Below are positions 52,810 through 62,104 of a DNA stretch of 64,000 nt, one piece after another (the stretch's first letter is position 1; every line of letters begins with the position of its first letter). The DNA comes from Jeotgalicoccus marinus DSM 19772 (GTDB lineage: Bacteria; Bacillota; Bacilli; Staphylococcales; Salinicoccaceae): the NCBI RefSeq assembly GCF_000425825.1, contig NZ_AUEE01000007.1:62001-126000 (forward strand), read 5' to 3'. The translations under genes were made by a program, and so were the position numbers. Below the pieces are notes generated by a model. That model did no database searches, was not told the origin of the DNA, and was given only the letters and a program-made list of their open reading frames with translations.

Positions 52810-54339
52810 GTGGAATATGGGCTATTATCGTTGTTACCACCTTTATTAGCGATTATTATTGCGATTTTAACGAAGCAAACAGTGGTCGCTTTATTTTTAG
52901 GTGTATGGTTTGGTGCAACAGTAATTAACAATTGGAATCCTGTTTTAGGTTTTACATATACGATTAATGATGTCATGGTCCCGTCTATTGCGGATTCATG
53001 GAATGCTGCGTTAATTCTACTCGTAGTCTTTACAGGAGGTTTCATTAATATTTTGAGGAAAACTGGGGCAGGACAAGCCTTTGCGGAATTTACAACTAAA
53101 AAGGTGAATACACGTAAAAAAGGACAGAACTTCGTATTTGGGAGCGCCTTTCTATTTTCCTACACAGAGCCGGTACTAATTTTAGGTACAATTACGCGCC
53201 CAGTAACAGATAAGTTAAACATTTCTAGAGTGAAACTAGCTTACATAATTGACTCAATGGGTAGTCCCTTAGCAGCTATGTCACCGATTAGTGTTTACGG
53301 TCCATTTATTACTGGAATTATCGGAACGCAGTTAACGGCTTTAGCTTTAACAGATAATCCATGGACCTTATTTGTACAGATGATTCCATTTAATCTATAT
53401 GGAATATTTGCGATTATCGGAGTCTTGTTCGTTATTAACATGAACTTAGATATCGGTCCAATGTATAAGGCTGAAAAACGTGCCATTGATACAGGGAAAT
53501 TATATGGTGACAATGACAAACTTATGATTAACGCAGATGAAGACCAAGACGATCAACAACCAGCAGATATCTTCTCATTCGTTATTCCTTTACTCTTACT
53601 TTTCACAGGAATATTTGGTGTAATCTTTTGGACAGGTGATATCGCTACGAATGGTTTTGTAGATGCTTTCTTGAATGCAAACATCATATTTGCAATAACG
53701 ACTGGCTTTTTCTTAGGTAGTGTCGGAGCAATGGTTTATGCAATACTTCGCTATAAAATGTCTTTACAAACATTGTTAAACGACTGGGTAGATGGCTTTA
53801 TGCAAGTGATGATTGTACCTGTAATTTTAGTGATGGCTTGGTCCATAGGTGGGATTGCGACAACTATGGGCTTAGGTGAAGTCCTTGCACACTATGTTGG
53901 AAGTTTCTTACCTGGATTTATTGTACCAGTGGTTATCTTTATTTTAGGTGCCTTAATTTCCTTTGCAACTGGTAGCTCATGGGGTGTATTCTCCATCATG
54001 ATCCCAATTGCAATTCCAATGGCAAACGAACTTGATATGAGTTTAGCACTCGCTATAGGTGCATCAATATCTGGCGGACTCTTTGGAGATCACTGTTCAC
54101 CGATTTCTGATACAAGTATCATGTCATCAACAGGTGCAGCAGCTGACCACATGGAGCACATTAGAACGCAGTTACCGTATGCATTAATTATTGCATTATC
54201 AGCAGCAAGTGGGTTCCTAATGACAGGTTTCACAGAAAACTCTATTTTAGGTATCATCACGACTGCTGCAGTGCTCGTCGGAATATTATTCACCTTGAAT
54301 AGACGAGCAAAATCTAAAGATAAAACAGTTGAAATATAA
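52810..54339 (+). CDS. NhaC-family Na+/H+ antiporter-like transporter
   Basis: 509 residues from GTG 52810, behind AGAAGGTG. About 12 membrane helices. SYTEPVLILGTITRPVTDKL and DSMGSPLAAMSPISVYGP in the first half and GDHCSPISDTSIMSSTGAAADHMEHIRTQLPY in the second are NhaC-type signatures. It likely exchanges Na+ for H+, or a related organic ion, as expected in salt-tolerant cocci. The exact substrate is not readable. Confidence 0.88.
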   Translation: MEYGLLSLLPPLLAIIIAILTKQTVVALFLGVWFGATVINNWNPVLGFTYTINDVMVPSIADSWNAALILLVVFTGGFINILRKTGAGQAFAEFTTKKVNTRKKGQNFVFGSAFLFSYTEPVLILGTITRPVTDKLNISRVKLAYIIDSMGSPLAAMSPISVYGPFITGIIGTQLTALALTDNPWTLFVQMIPFNLYGIFAIIGVLFVINMNLDIGPMYKAEKRAIDTGKLYGDNDKLMINADEDQDDQQPADIFSFVIPLLLLFTGIFGVIFWTGDIATNGFVDAFLNANIIFAITTGFFLGSVGAMVYAILRYKMSLQTLLNDWVDGFMQVMIVPVILVMAWSIGGIATTMGLGEVLAHYVGSFLPGFIVPVVIFILGALISFATGSSWGVFSIMIPIAIPMANELDMSLALAIGASISGGLFGDHCSPISDTSIMSSTGAAADHMEHIRTQLPYALIIALSAASGFLMTGFTENSILGIITTAAVLVGILFTLNRRAKSKDKTVEI

Positions 54340-54346
54340 GATAAAA

Positions 54347-54379
54347 GCCTTGAAATCAATAGATTTCAAGGCATTTTTT
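54347..54379. terminator. Bidirectional terminator
   Basis: GCCTTGAAATC and GATTTCAAGGC pair perfectly, with T-run to the right and A-run to the left. Confidence 0.88.
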
Positions 54380-55283
54380 ATGAAATATACCATGAGGGTA
54401 TATAAGTATTAAAATTATCGTACCAAGTTAGTATCTGTTTAGCCTGAACTTTCATGACTTCAATTTGCTTATCTCCAAATGGAACTGCCCATGGTAATGA
54501 GGATAAAGTATTATTTGAAATATAAAGGATGAGTAAGTCCCAAAATATACTTGGAATATTATTATTAAAATAACCATCTACTCGACCACTGGCAAAATAA
54601 GAGCTGACCCCAGCACACCATACGATTCTATTAAATTCTTCATAAGGGTCACCAGTATCGTGACGGTCAAAATCAATAATATATATTTGACCTTTGTCAT
54701 TTATTAACAGATTACCAACATGAAAGTCTCCGTGATGTTGGACGATAGGTGAATCCTTTAAAAGATAACGACGACTCTCAACAGCTTCTATAAATAAATC
54801 GCCATTTTCAAATTTAATATCACATTCTTCATAGGCCTTAATCTTTTTATCAATCTTTTTATTAAACCTATTTTCCCACCTATCTTCACTAAATAAATTC
54901 ATCTCAAAATCATGAATGTGTCTTAAAATCTCACCAGCTTGAAGACCAATTTCGTATTGTTTTTCTTTTGATAAGGTCGGCAATACTACTTCTAAATCAC
55001 GACCCTCAATCCAAGTCGTTAACAGATAATATTGTGTTTCTGAAAATTCTCCATGATCAATAACTTGATGTGTACGGATATTATTTGCCTTTGCTTGTTT
55101 TAAAAGAGAAATCATTTGAAGCATTCGTGCTTTATTTTTAATTGAAGTCAGTCTTAAAAGAAATTTGTCCCTACTCGTTTTTACTACATATTTACTATCG
55201 TCGGAAAAGCCCTTATCCAAAATTTCTACTTCTTGAATTTCTTCTATACTTAACAATACTTGAAGTTGTTTTATATTCAACAT
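54378..55283 (-). CDS. Aminoglycoside phosphotransferase family protein
   Basis: 301 residues. APH fold: catalytic loop QHHGDFHVGNLLIN and metal loop IYIIDFDRHDTGDPYEEF. TTWIEGRDLE hinge after the N-lobe. GGAGC lies before the ATG. Many such proteins phosphorylate small alcohols rather than drugs; no claim of resistance is made. Confidence 0.9.
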   Translation of the reverse strand: MLNIKQLQVLLSIEEIQEVEILDKGFSDDSKYVVKTSRDKFLLRLTSIKNKARMLQMISLLKQAKANNIRTHQVIDHGEFSETQYYLLTTWIEGRDLEVVLPTLSKEKQYEIGLQAGEILRHIHDFEMNLFSEDRWENRFNKKIDKKIKAYEECDIKFENGDLFIEAVESRRYLLKDSPIVQHHGDFHVGNLLINDKGQIYIIDFDRHDTGDPYEEFNRIVWCAGVSSYFASGRVDGYFNNNIPSIFWDLLILYISNNTLSSLPWAVPFGDKQIEVMKVQAKQILTWYDNFNTYIPSWYIS

Positions 55284-55350
55284 GAAAACTGCTCCAATCT
55301 GATTAGTGCTATAATTTTACCATAGATTAATCAGACGAAAGAGTAATATT

Positions 55351-56088
55351 ATGAAGTACATCGGTGTGGATCTTGCTTGGACTTATAACAATGAAACAGG
55401 TATATGTGTCATCGACCATATAGGAAGAGTAGAATTTCTGGAATCTAAAATTTTTACTGATGAAGAAATAGTAGAAATGATTCAATTAGAGAGTAAATAT
55501 GAATTAATGATTGGAATAGATGCGCCCTTAATTGTGAACAATGAAGGTGGTTCAAGGGATGCTGAGCGGTCACTATTAAAATCTAGAATCAATGGCTATA
55601 GAGTATATGCATTCAATTCTAACCGAACATTTTTAGAAAAGACTTTTAAAAGTATTAGAGGAGAGACGGTGAGTCATTTACTAGTGGATCAAATCCCAAA
55701 TACATCTATAGGTCAAAAAAATTTTCACACGATTCAGGAGACTTTTCCAACCGGTATCTGTGCAGGCTTATTCCCAAATATCTACCCTGTGAATTATAAA
55801 AGAAAGAAAGGTATGACTTTTTCAGAGTCCCTTGACCGTATGGAAACCTTAATCAATGAAATAAAAAAATTTGAGGTACGTAGTATGATAAGTGGCTTCT
55901 CTGAAGTTTACCAGTATGATCGAAAAGATATGTCCGTTAAACATTATAAACATCTGGAAGATAAGATGGATGCCTTTTTATGCGCCTTAGCGATGTACTT
56001 AATTGATAACAACTATGCTTATGAACATAATTTTGGCAGTCTAGGAGAAGGATGTATTATCATTCCGGAACTAAAAATACAATTATAG
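55351..56088 (+). CDS. DUF429 family protein
   Basis: 245 residues, RNase H-like nuclease-type fold. Acidic positions: Asp in IGVDLAW, Asp in IGIDAPLIV, Glu in IQETFPTG, and Asp in DKMDAFLCALAMYL. DUF429 proteins are predicted nucleases or ATPases without established role. It is divergent from the APH gene. Confidence 0.88.
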   Translation: MKYIGVDLAWTYNNETGICVIDHIGRVEFLESKIFTDEEIVEMIQLESKYELMIGIDAPLIVNNEGGSRDAERSLLKSRINGYRVYAFNSNRTFLEKTFKSIRGETVSHLLVDQIPNTSIGQKNFHTIQETFPTGICAGLFPNIYPVNYKRKKGMTFSESLDRMETLINEIKKFEVRSMISGFSEVYQYDRKDMSVKHYKHLEDKMDAFLCALAMYLIDNNYAYEHNFGSLGEGCIIIPELKIQL

Positions 56089-56157
56089 TATTATATATTG
56101 ATATAGTTGAAGTAAGAAGTCGTTTTGACAACTTATATAAGAAAAGGGGCTTAACAA

Positions 56158-57396
56158 ATGGAGCATTTAAGAATAAATAAGGAAAGATTGTTAGATAGAA
56201 TTAAGACATTGAGTAAAGTTGGAAGAAACGATGAGGGCCAATTAGTCAGGCTTGCTTTAACGGATGAGGACAAAGCGGGTAGAGATTTACTAAAATCTTG
56301 GTTTGAGTCATTAGGGTTAATTGTCCAATTGGATCAATTTGGTAATATGTTTGCAACTTGGCAGACTGATGAAAACAAAGATCAAAAACCATTGATGATA
56401 GGATCTCATATAGATTCAGTGATTGATGCGGGTATTTATGACGGTGTGCTTGGAGTGCTTTCGGGTCTTGAAGTCGTAGAGACTTTAAAAGAAAATCATT
56501 TTAAATCTCCTAGACCCATTACCATTGTTGCATTTACAAATGAAGAAGGTGTTAGATTTCCACCAAGTATGCTCGGTTCTTTAGTTTACTCTGGTGATCT
56601 AAACATTGATAAAGCACTCGATACAATCGGCATGGATGGAATGCGTATGGGTGATGAACTAGAGCGCATCGGCTATAAAGGGGACAATGAACCCGGCTTT
56701 ATTAAACCCGAGTGGTATCTTGAACTTCACATAGAGCAAGGGCCGATTTTAGAGAAAGAGAATGTACAGATTGGTGCAGTATATAATTTACAAGGGAATT
56801 CTAGAAGGGAAATCATTTTTACTGGTGAAGCAAACCACGCAGGGTCAACACCGAATTATTTAAGAAAAGATCCAATGCAGGCTTTTGCATATTTTTCATC
56901 GAGATTATATAACTACATAAATGATAATAAATTGGCAACAGTTGCAACGATCGGCTCAATTCAATTAGAACCCAATGCTGCAACGATCATTCCATCTAAA
57001 GTGACCTTTACTTTAGATATGAGAAGCCCTGAAGATGAAGGGTTTAATGAAGCACAAGAATTTGTTAGAGGGTTATTAAAAGAAATTGAGGCACAGGGTG
57101 AAATTGGTGTAAAGGCAACAGAATTTGCCATTTTTGAGCCAGTTGTGTTTGACGAAATGCTAGGGGATACAATTACGGAGTCAGCTAGGGATTTGAATTT
57201 AACTGTTAAAAGAATGATTTCAGGTGCTGGTCATGATGCTCAAATGATTAACAGAATTGCACCATCAGCCATGATTTTTGTGCCTAGTAAAGATGGTGTG
57301 AGTCATAATCCATTGGAATATACTTCCGATGAGGAAATTGATGATGGTGCGAATGTGCTTTTAAAAACGTCTATGAATCTTTTATCGAAAAAATAA
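56158..57396 (+). CDS. M20 amidase, N-carbamoyl amino acid hydrolase/allantoate amidohydrolase type
   Basis: 412 residues. Two-metal site: His in GSHIDSV (about 84), Asp in GIYDGVLG, Glu-Glu in TNEEGVRF, His in LHIEQGP, and His in VSHNPLEYT. Lid contact NHAGSTP is present. Family members cleave N-carbamoyl amino acids or allantoate. No hydantoinase or allantoinase gene lies nearby, so the substrate is open. AAGGGGC precedes the ATG. Confidence 0.9.
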   Translation: MEHLRINKERLLDRIKTLSKVGRNDEGQLVRLALTDEDKAGRDLLKSWFESLGLIVQLDQFGNMFATWQTDENKDQKPLMIGSHIDSVIDAGIYDGVLGVLSGLEVVETLKENHFKSPRPITIVAFTNEEGVRFPPSMLGSLVYSGDLNIDKALDTIGMDGMRMGDELERIGYKGDNEPGFIKPEWYLELHIEQGPILEKENVQIGAVYNLQGNSRREIIFTGEANHAGSTPNYLRKDPMQAFAYFSSRLYNYINDNKLATVATIGSIQLEPNAATIIPSKVTFTLDMRSPEDEGFNEAQEFVRGLLKEIEAQGEIGVKATEFAIFEPVVFDEMLGDTITESARDLNLTVKRMISGAGHDAQMINRIAPSAMIFVPSKDGVSHNPLEYTSDEEIDDGANVLLKTSMNLLSKK

Positions 57397-57490
57397 TTTA
57401 ACTGTAATTACATGATATTCACGACACCTTTACAATGTTCAACTTGGCAACAAGTTAAGATATAAGAAAGCGAACTTGTGGAGGGTCAAG

Positions 57491-58117
57491 ATGAATATTT
57501 CAGATAAGCAATTGGGTCATGAAGTTACAGTACATGATCACGCTAAGATTACTAACAGTGAGTTTGGAATTTACACTGAAGTTGGTATGTATAATTTTCT
57601 AGAGAATAGTACTTTTGGAGATTTTTCTTATACAGGACAATTTTGCTTCGTGCAAAACACAGAGATCGGGAAGTATTCTAACATTGCAGCAATGGTGAGA
57701 ATCGGGCCGACGGATCACCCCTATGAGAGACCAACCTTACATCACTTTACTTATAGAAGAAAAATGTACGGCTTTAGTGACACGGATGATGAGCAGTTTT
57801 TTGAGCATAGAGAAAGTCGTAAAACAGTTATTGGTCATGACACGTGGATTGGGCATGGTGCAATCATTTCCCCAGAAGTGACCATCGGTCACGGTGCTGT
57901 GATTGGCGCAGGTGCAGTGGTGACAAAAGATGTAGAACCCTATGCAATTGTTGTCGGTGTTCCGGGTAAACAAATTAAGAAGCGGTTTAGCGATGATATC
58001 ATTGAAAAATTACTGAAAATAGAATGGTGGCACTGGTCATATGACAAAGTAAAAGAAAATCTTGATGACTTTTACTTACCAATCGAAGAATTTGTGAATA
58101 AACACTATGAAGACTAG
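57491..58117 (+). CDS. Hexapeptide-repeat acetyltransferase (phosphonate-type, TIGR03308-like)
   Basis: 208 residues from ATG 57491, after GTGGAGGG. Left-handed beta helix: turns such as [13 protein letters not shown] and [30 protein letters not shown]. An inserted loop with [20 protein letters not shown] holds the catalytic-type His, as in xenobiotic acetyltransferases. The insert and the WWHWSYD close are typical of the phosphonate-linked branch. No phosphonate genes are adjacent. Confidence 0.82.
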   Translation: MNISDKQLGHEVTVHDHAKITNSEFGIYTEVGMYNFLENSTFGDFSYTGQFCFVQNTEIGKYSNIAAMVRIGPTDHPYERPTLHHFTYRRKMYGFSDTDDEQFFEHRESRKTVIGHDTWIGHGAIISPEVTIGHGAVIGAGAVVTKDVEPYAIVVGVPGKQIKKRFSDDIIEKLLKIEWWHWSYDKVKENLDDFYLPIEEFVNKHYED

Positions 58118-58126
58118 AAAAAGTGG

Positions 58127-58158
58127 ATGAAGCTTCTTATTATAAGAAGCTTCATTTA
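58127..58158 (+). terminator. Terminator after acetyltransferase gene
   Basis: ATGAAGCTTCTTA and TAAGAAGCTTCAT pair perfectly with a three-base loop; only a short T-rich tail. Confidence 0.75.
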
Positions 58159-58210
58159 CTTTCATATTGAGCATATATTTTTTTGATGTTGCTCCTTTAA
58201 GAGTATAGGG

Positions 58211-58274
58211 GTCTAACGTCATTTTGACGTTGAGCTTCAAAGTGCCTTGGAGTCTAACACTATTTTGGCGTTGA
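58211..58274. repeat. Pair of 23-bp direct repeats
   Basis: GTCTAAC-n3-ATTTTG-n-CGTTGA occurs at 58211-58233 and 58252-58274, matching at 19 of 23 positions with a 41-bp step. The first copy holds the palindrome AACGTCA-TTT-TGACGTT; the second is degraded. Confidence 0.55.
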
Positions 58275-58300
58275 TTCCCTGACTCCCACAACCAACTAAA

Positions 58301-58663
58301 TCAAACAAACATATTACCCACAATTAAACCAAAAGCAATACCAGCGAGTGTGAAGAAGATGCTGGCTAGGGAGTATTTAAAGAATAGAACGGTTTTCTTT
58401 TCTCTCAACAAGTCGAATTGGTCTAAGGCGAACTGGGAATAGGTTGTGAATCCGCCTAAAAATCCTGTTGTGATGACGAAGTAGTACTGTGAATTTGCGA
58501 GTAAGATCATAGCGGATAAGCCCATCAAAAATGAGCCTATAACATTGACTGCGAGTGTACTGAATGGTATTTCTTTTTCTTTGAACACGCTTAAATTCGA
58601 AATGTATACGCGCAAGCAAGCACCAAGTGCTGCAGCGACGAGCATGGTAATTAAATTAATCAT
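58301..58663 (-). CDS. fluC: Fluoride channel FluC/CrcB, subunit 2
   Basis: 120 residues, four membrane helices. Signature: LAVNVIGSFLMG and TGFLGGFTTYSQF (pore Phe and polar track). FluC works as an antiparallel dimer exporting fluoride; Gram-positive bacteria often use two genes to make the two orientations. Overlaps its partner by 8 bases, with AGGAGGG in the partner's end. Confidence 0.95.
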   Translation of the reverse strand: MINLITMLVAAALGACLRVYISNLSVFKEKEIPFSTLAVNVIGSFLMGLSAMILLANSQYYFVITTGFLGGFTTYSQFALDQFDLLREKKTVLFFKYSLASIFFTLAGIAFGLIVGNMFV

Positions 58664-59021
58664 TGACCTTTTTCCCTCCTAGAGTGAATCCTAAAAAGAC
58701 TGCGATTAGCCCTAGGAAAAGATTAATTGCTAAATAAACCATGAAAACCAAATAATCCCCATAAGACAACAGGAGATATTGTTCATAAGACAACAGTGAA
58801 AAAGTCGTAAAGCTACCTAAGAATCCTTTAATCCAAAATGCAGTTTTACCAGCACTCATGTCTTTTGCGATTAGAAAACCAATCAACAAGGCACCAGCGA
58901 TATTTACGATTAAAGTCCCTGTGAAAAAGGGGAGGGCGAGGTTTAGAGTTCCGATTGACAATAAAAAGCGTAGGAGTGCACCGAGCATTGCACCTACGCC
59001 TATTTTTATATAATTATTCAT
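58656..59021 (-). CDS. fluC: Fluoride channel FluC/CrcB, subunit 1
   Basis: 121 residues, four membrane helices: GAMLGALLRFLLS, LIVNIAGALLIGF, and KGFLGSFTTFSLLSYEQ. It is paralogous to the next gene and likely forms a heterodimer with it. It follows proline dehydrogenase by only 17 bases, so the three are probably one transcript. No crcB-type fluoride riboswitch was seen ahead of it. Confidence 0.95.
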   Translation of the reverse strand: MNNYIKIGVGAMLGALLRFLLSIGTLNLALPFFTGTLIVNIAGALLIGFLIAKDMSAGKTAFWIKGFLGSFTTFSLLSYEQYLLLSYGDYLVFMVYLAINLFLGLIAVFLGFTLGGKKVND

Positions 59022-59038
59022 AAAAATCCTATCTTTAT

Positions 59039-60025
59039 TTATTTTTTAAGTAATTTCACGAGACCAGAAACCACAATTAGGGCAGCGACACCGATGGCAC
59101 CTGCTCTAAAGCGTTTGCTCTTCGTCACTGACTTCACGACTAGGTTTAAGTTTTGAGGTCTCTCAGCTAAACGTCTCATGAAGTATGCATACCAATCCGT
59201 ACCAAATGGTACATACACACACATGTTATAGCCGCGTTTTACTAACTCTTCTTGATATTCCTTACGGAAACCATATAGCATTTGGAATTCAAATTTATCT
59301 TTTGGGATATTCTGAGTTTCAATAAAACGAATCGATTTTTCTATAATGTTATGATCATGTGTTGCAATTGATGTAAAACCTTCACCTTCAACTAAATGTG
59401 TTTTAATAATTTCAAAGAACGATTGATCAATGTCATTTTTTGACTGATACGCCAAAGTTGTCGGCTCTTTATAGGCACCTTTAACTAAGCGAATGCGCTG
59501 ATCTTTATATTTTCTTACATCTTTCTTCGCATCATAAAAATATGCTTGAATGACTGTACCTACATTATCAAATTCTTTAAGTAACTTATCGAGAATTCTC
59601 ATAGATGGTTCTTTGGATACATAATTCTCCATATCCAAGTTAACGAACATATCCGTTTTCTTAGCAGCTTCAATAATCTCTCTTATATTTTGGTAGCAAA
59701 ATTCTTCATCTATATGCAATCCAATTTGAGAAAGTTTTACCGAAGGGTAGGCACTTGCACCTTTATCTTGTACTGCTTTAATCATTTTTATTATGTTATT
59801 TTTCTCTGTAGTTGCCTCTGACTTATCAGAAATAAACTCACCAAGGTTATCAAATGTAACACTCATACCTTGGTTGTTGATGTCATTTATACATTTAAGT
59901 GTATCTTCAACACCAGTTCCGCCAACGACTTTTTGTGCGCCAAAGCGTAACCCCATCTGCTTTGATGCGTCGTTTAAAACCTTATTTTCTGATAAACCAA
60001 TAAATATGTCTCTTACTACTCCCAT
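59039..60025 (-). CDS. Proline dehydrogenase (monofunctional)
   Basis: 328 residues. TIM-barrel ProDH: SVTFDNLGEFISDK, DMENYVSKEPSMRI, QAYFYDAKKDV, RLVKGAYKEP, IATHDHNII, FQMLYGFR and YVPFGTDWYAYFMRRLAERPQN (FAD- and proline-binding arginines). It oxidises proline with FAD. The last 25 residues form a hydrophobic helix (AIGVAALIVVSGLVKLL), suggesting a membrane tail that passes electrons to quinone. GGAGGA precedes the ATG. Confidence 0.92.
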   Translation of the reverse strand: MGVVRDIFIGLSENKVLNDASKQMGLRFGAQKVVGGTGVEDTLKCINDINNQGMSVTFDNLGEFISDKSEATTEKNNIIKMIKAVQDKGASAYPSVKLSQIGLHIDEEFCYQNIREIIEAAKKTDMFVNLDMENYVSKEPSMRILDKLLKEFDNVGTVIQAYFYDAKKDVRKYKDQRIRLVKGAYKEPTTLAYQSKNDIDQSFFEIIKTHLVEGEGFTSIATHDHNIIEKSIRFIETQNIPKDKFEFQMLYGFRKEYQEELVKRGYNMCVYVPFGTDWYAYFMRRLAERPQNLNLVVKSVTKSKRFRAGAIGVAALIVVSGLVKLLKK

Positions 60026-60118
60026 ACTAATCCTCCTACAAGTAAAGCGTTTTCTTTTTATTGTTTAAAGCTATTATATATCCTTTTATAATATATTTGG
60101 TGTAAAAACTTTAAATTT

Positions 60119-60622
60119 TTAATTTTTATAATTTGGAATGTGACCAACGTATGTCTCGTTGATTCTCTTCATCTCTTCTAGGTCTTCTTCTGTGAGTTCT
60201 CGCACAACTTTTGCAGGACGTCCAAAAGCCATGGTATTTGGAGGAATGACTGTACCACCTGTGACTAAGGAGCCAGCACCTATAAAGGCATTTTCTCCAA
60301 TAACAGCTTCATCAAGTATTGTTGAATCCATACCGACTAGTGCGCCTTTTTTAACTGTACAGCTGTGAAGGGTCACCTTATGACCAATCGTGACATTGTC
60401 TTCTAATGTCAGAGGTAGTCCTGGTGTTTGATGTAAGATAGAAAGGTCTTGAACATTAGTGTAATTTCCGATACGAACTGGTGCGATATCACCACGGATA
60501 ACAGAACCGAAAAATACTGAAGAAAATTCTCCAATTTCAACATCACCGATAACGGTTGCATTTGGCGCAATAAAAGCATTGTCACTAATCTTTGGGCTGT
60601 GATTTTTGTAATCATGTATCAT
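60119..60622 (-). CDS. Gamma-carbonic anhydrase family protein
   Basis: 167 residues, left-handed beta helix of hexapeptide repeats (FIAPNATVIGDVEIG, DNVTIGHKVTLHSC, NAFIGAGSLVTGG). The three zinc His positions appear in LSILHQ, IGHKV and TLHSC. YtoA/YrdA-like proteins; activity is not always carbonic anhydrase. Divergent from the next gene. AAAGGAAATT precedes the ATG. Confidence 0.92.
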   Translation of the reverse strand: MIHDYKNHSPKISDNAFIAPNATVIGDVEIGEFSSVFFGSVIRGDIAPVRIGNYTNVQDLSILHQTPGLPLTLEDNVTIGHKVTLHSCTVKKGALVGMDSTILDEAVIGENAFIGAGSLVTGGTVIPPNTMAFGRPAKVVRELTEEDLEEMKRINETYVGHIPNYKN

Positions 60623-60701
60623 TTTAAATTTCCTTTCTTTTATGGAATGTTATAATGATTTCATCATATCAAATTTTAATTTTTTTGTAAGGAGACAGCA
60701 T

Positions 60702-61511
60702 ATGTGGAAGTGGGAAACTGAAAATGAAGCTAAGGGTGCTGTTGTTATCGTTCATGACTTATTAGAACATCATGAATATTACGATGCACTTACAGTCAAG
60801 CTTCGCCGAGATGGTTATCATGTCATCATTGGGGATTTACCAGGACATGGTCAAACGACGCGTGTAAATAAAGGGCATATTAATAATTTTGATCAATATA
60901 CAGAACGTATCGCTGAATGGCATAACCTTGCCTTAGATTATGAGTTACCAACTTTTGTCATTGGCCAGGGCTTAGGTGGCTTGATTGCGATTGAAGCCAC
61001 TCGGCAAGGAAGAATTCAGTCAGACGGATTAATCCTTTTAAATCCTCTCTTATCATTTAAACAATCATTCATGAATAGAAAAAATACTATTTTAACGAGT
61101 GTGCGTATGACGAGTGATGAAACAAGGTTTAATCCAGGGATTAAATTATCTTATTTTACTGAGGATAAAAACTTCCTAAACCGCTATAAAAAAGATGAAC
61201 TTATCGTCGATAAGGTGAGTTATCAGTGGTATAAGACTGTCATCAATCAGATGAAGGAAACATCAGAGACTATGGAAGAAGTCGGTGATGTACCAATCCT
61301 ATGCATCATGACAGATGACAATCAAATTATAAACCCATACTTATCAGCTAAGTATATGAAGCGTAACTTATCAGCTGATTTTAGATTTATAATGATGGAA
61401 TCCAATGAACATAGTATTTTCCAACGTGAAGATATTGAATATCCATATTATCTCTTAGACCAGTTTATAAATACACAGCTCTTTAGTATCGGTTTAATTC
61501 CTAAAAACTAG
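60702..61511 (+). CDS. Alpha/beta hydrolase (YtpA/lysophospholipase type) lacking the nucleophile Ser
   Basis: 269 residues from ATG 60702 (AAGGAGACAG); twenty further codons upstream lack a ribosome site. Lysophospholipase-like opening VVIVHDLLEHHEYY and GDLPGHGQT. The nucleophile elbow reads IGQGLGG (residue 90 Gly) where GxSxG is expected. The acid (CIMTDDNQIIN) and His (ESNEHSIF) positions look kept. It overlaps the convergent mnmM-like gene by 4 bases, the ytpA-ytqB neighbourhood of Bacillales. Either a pseudo-enzyme or changed chemistry. Confidence 0.85.
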   Translation: MWKWETENEAKGAVVIVHDLLEHHEYYDALTVKLRRDGYHVIIGDLPGHGQTTRVNKGHINNFDQYTERIAEWHNLALDYELPTFVIGQGLGGLIAIEATRQGRIQSDGLILLNPLLSFKQSFMNRKNTILTSVRMTSDETRFNPGIKLSYFTEDKNFLNRYKKDELIVDKVSYQWYKTVINQMKETSETMEEVGDVPILCIMTDDNQIINPYLSAKYMKRNLSADFRFIMMESNEHSIFQREDIEYPYYLLDQFINTQLFSIGLIPKN

Positions 61512-62053
61512 GCTGATTTTTCTATCAGTAATAAGAACGGTGCATGATTTTTTTGGTTGATATATTTATATTCTAAAACTTGGCATGTATCTTGAGGCCA
61601 CTTACTCAGTTCATTAATGAGTTGATCACGTTCTATTTTGCCGCTCTCATGTCCATGGTAGACCACAATGGCAATTCTGCCACCAACACTTAACAGGGTG
61701 AATAATTTATTAAGAGCGGTAACGGTGGTCTCAGGGATGGTTGTAATTGATTTATTTCCACCTGGGAGATAGCCGAGATTAAAGATTGCAGCTTTGATAT
61801 TTTCTTGGATATATTGATCGACATTTTCATGACCATCTTGAATGAAGTGTATATTTGGTGCTGGATATTTTTCTTTAGCTTTTAAAATGGCATCTTTTTG
61901 TATGTCAAAGCTATAGACGGTGCCCTTAGGTACAAGAGACGATAAGAAATGACTATCATGGCCATTGCCACATGTCGCATCGACGACAAGGTCTGTCGGC
62001 TCAATAATTTCTTCTATATATTCTTTAGCAGTTGGTAGAATTTTTTTAAGCAT
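61508..62053 (-). CDS. mnmM: tRNA methyltransferase MnmM-like (YtqB family)
   Basis: 181 residues. Class I SAM fold: VDATCGNGHDSHFLSSLVP (motif I, about 24-42), YSFDIQKDAI (motif II) and AIFNLGYLPGG (NPPY-like catalytic motif IV). YtqB of B. subtilis has been shown to be MnmM, which methylates the wobble uridine nm5s2U to mnm5s2U. The size and motifs fit. AAGGATGAAA precedes the ATG. Confidence 0.87.
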   Translation of the reverse strand: MLKKILPTAKEYIEEIIEPTDLVVDATCGNGHDSHFLSSLVPKGTVYSFDIQKDAILKAKEKYPAPNIHFIQDGHENVDQYIQENIKAAIFNLGYLPGGNKSITTIPETTVTALNKLFTLLSVGGRIAIVVYHGHESGKIERDQLINELSKWPQDTCQVLEYKYINQKNHAPFLLLIEKSA

Positions 62054-62104
62054 AGTTTCATCCTTTCTCCTATTAATTTTATCACAAGAAATGAGGCACT
62101 TAGT

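Noticed and set aside
54378-55283. Antibiotic resistance gene
   Set aside because: The APH fold is clear, but chromosomal APH-like kinases of this type usually act on other small molecules; nothing ties it to a drug.
60026-60118. Possible fluoride riboswitch before the proline dehydrogenase/FluC operon
   Set aside because: No crcB-motif pattern could be recognised in this short A+T-rich spacer.
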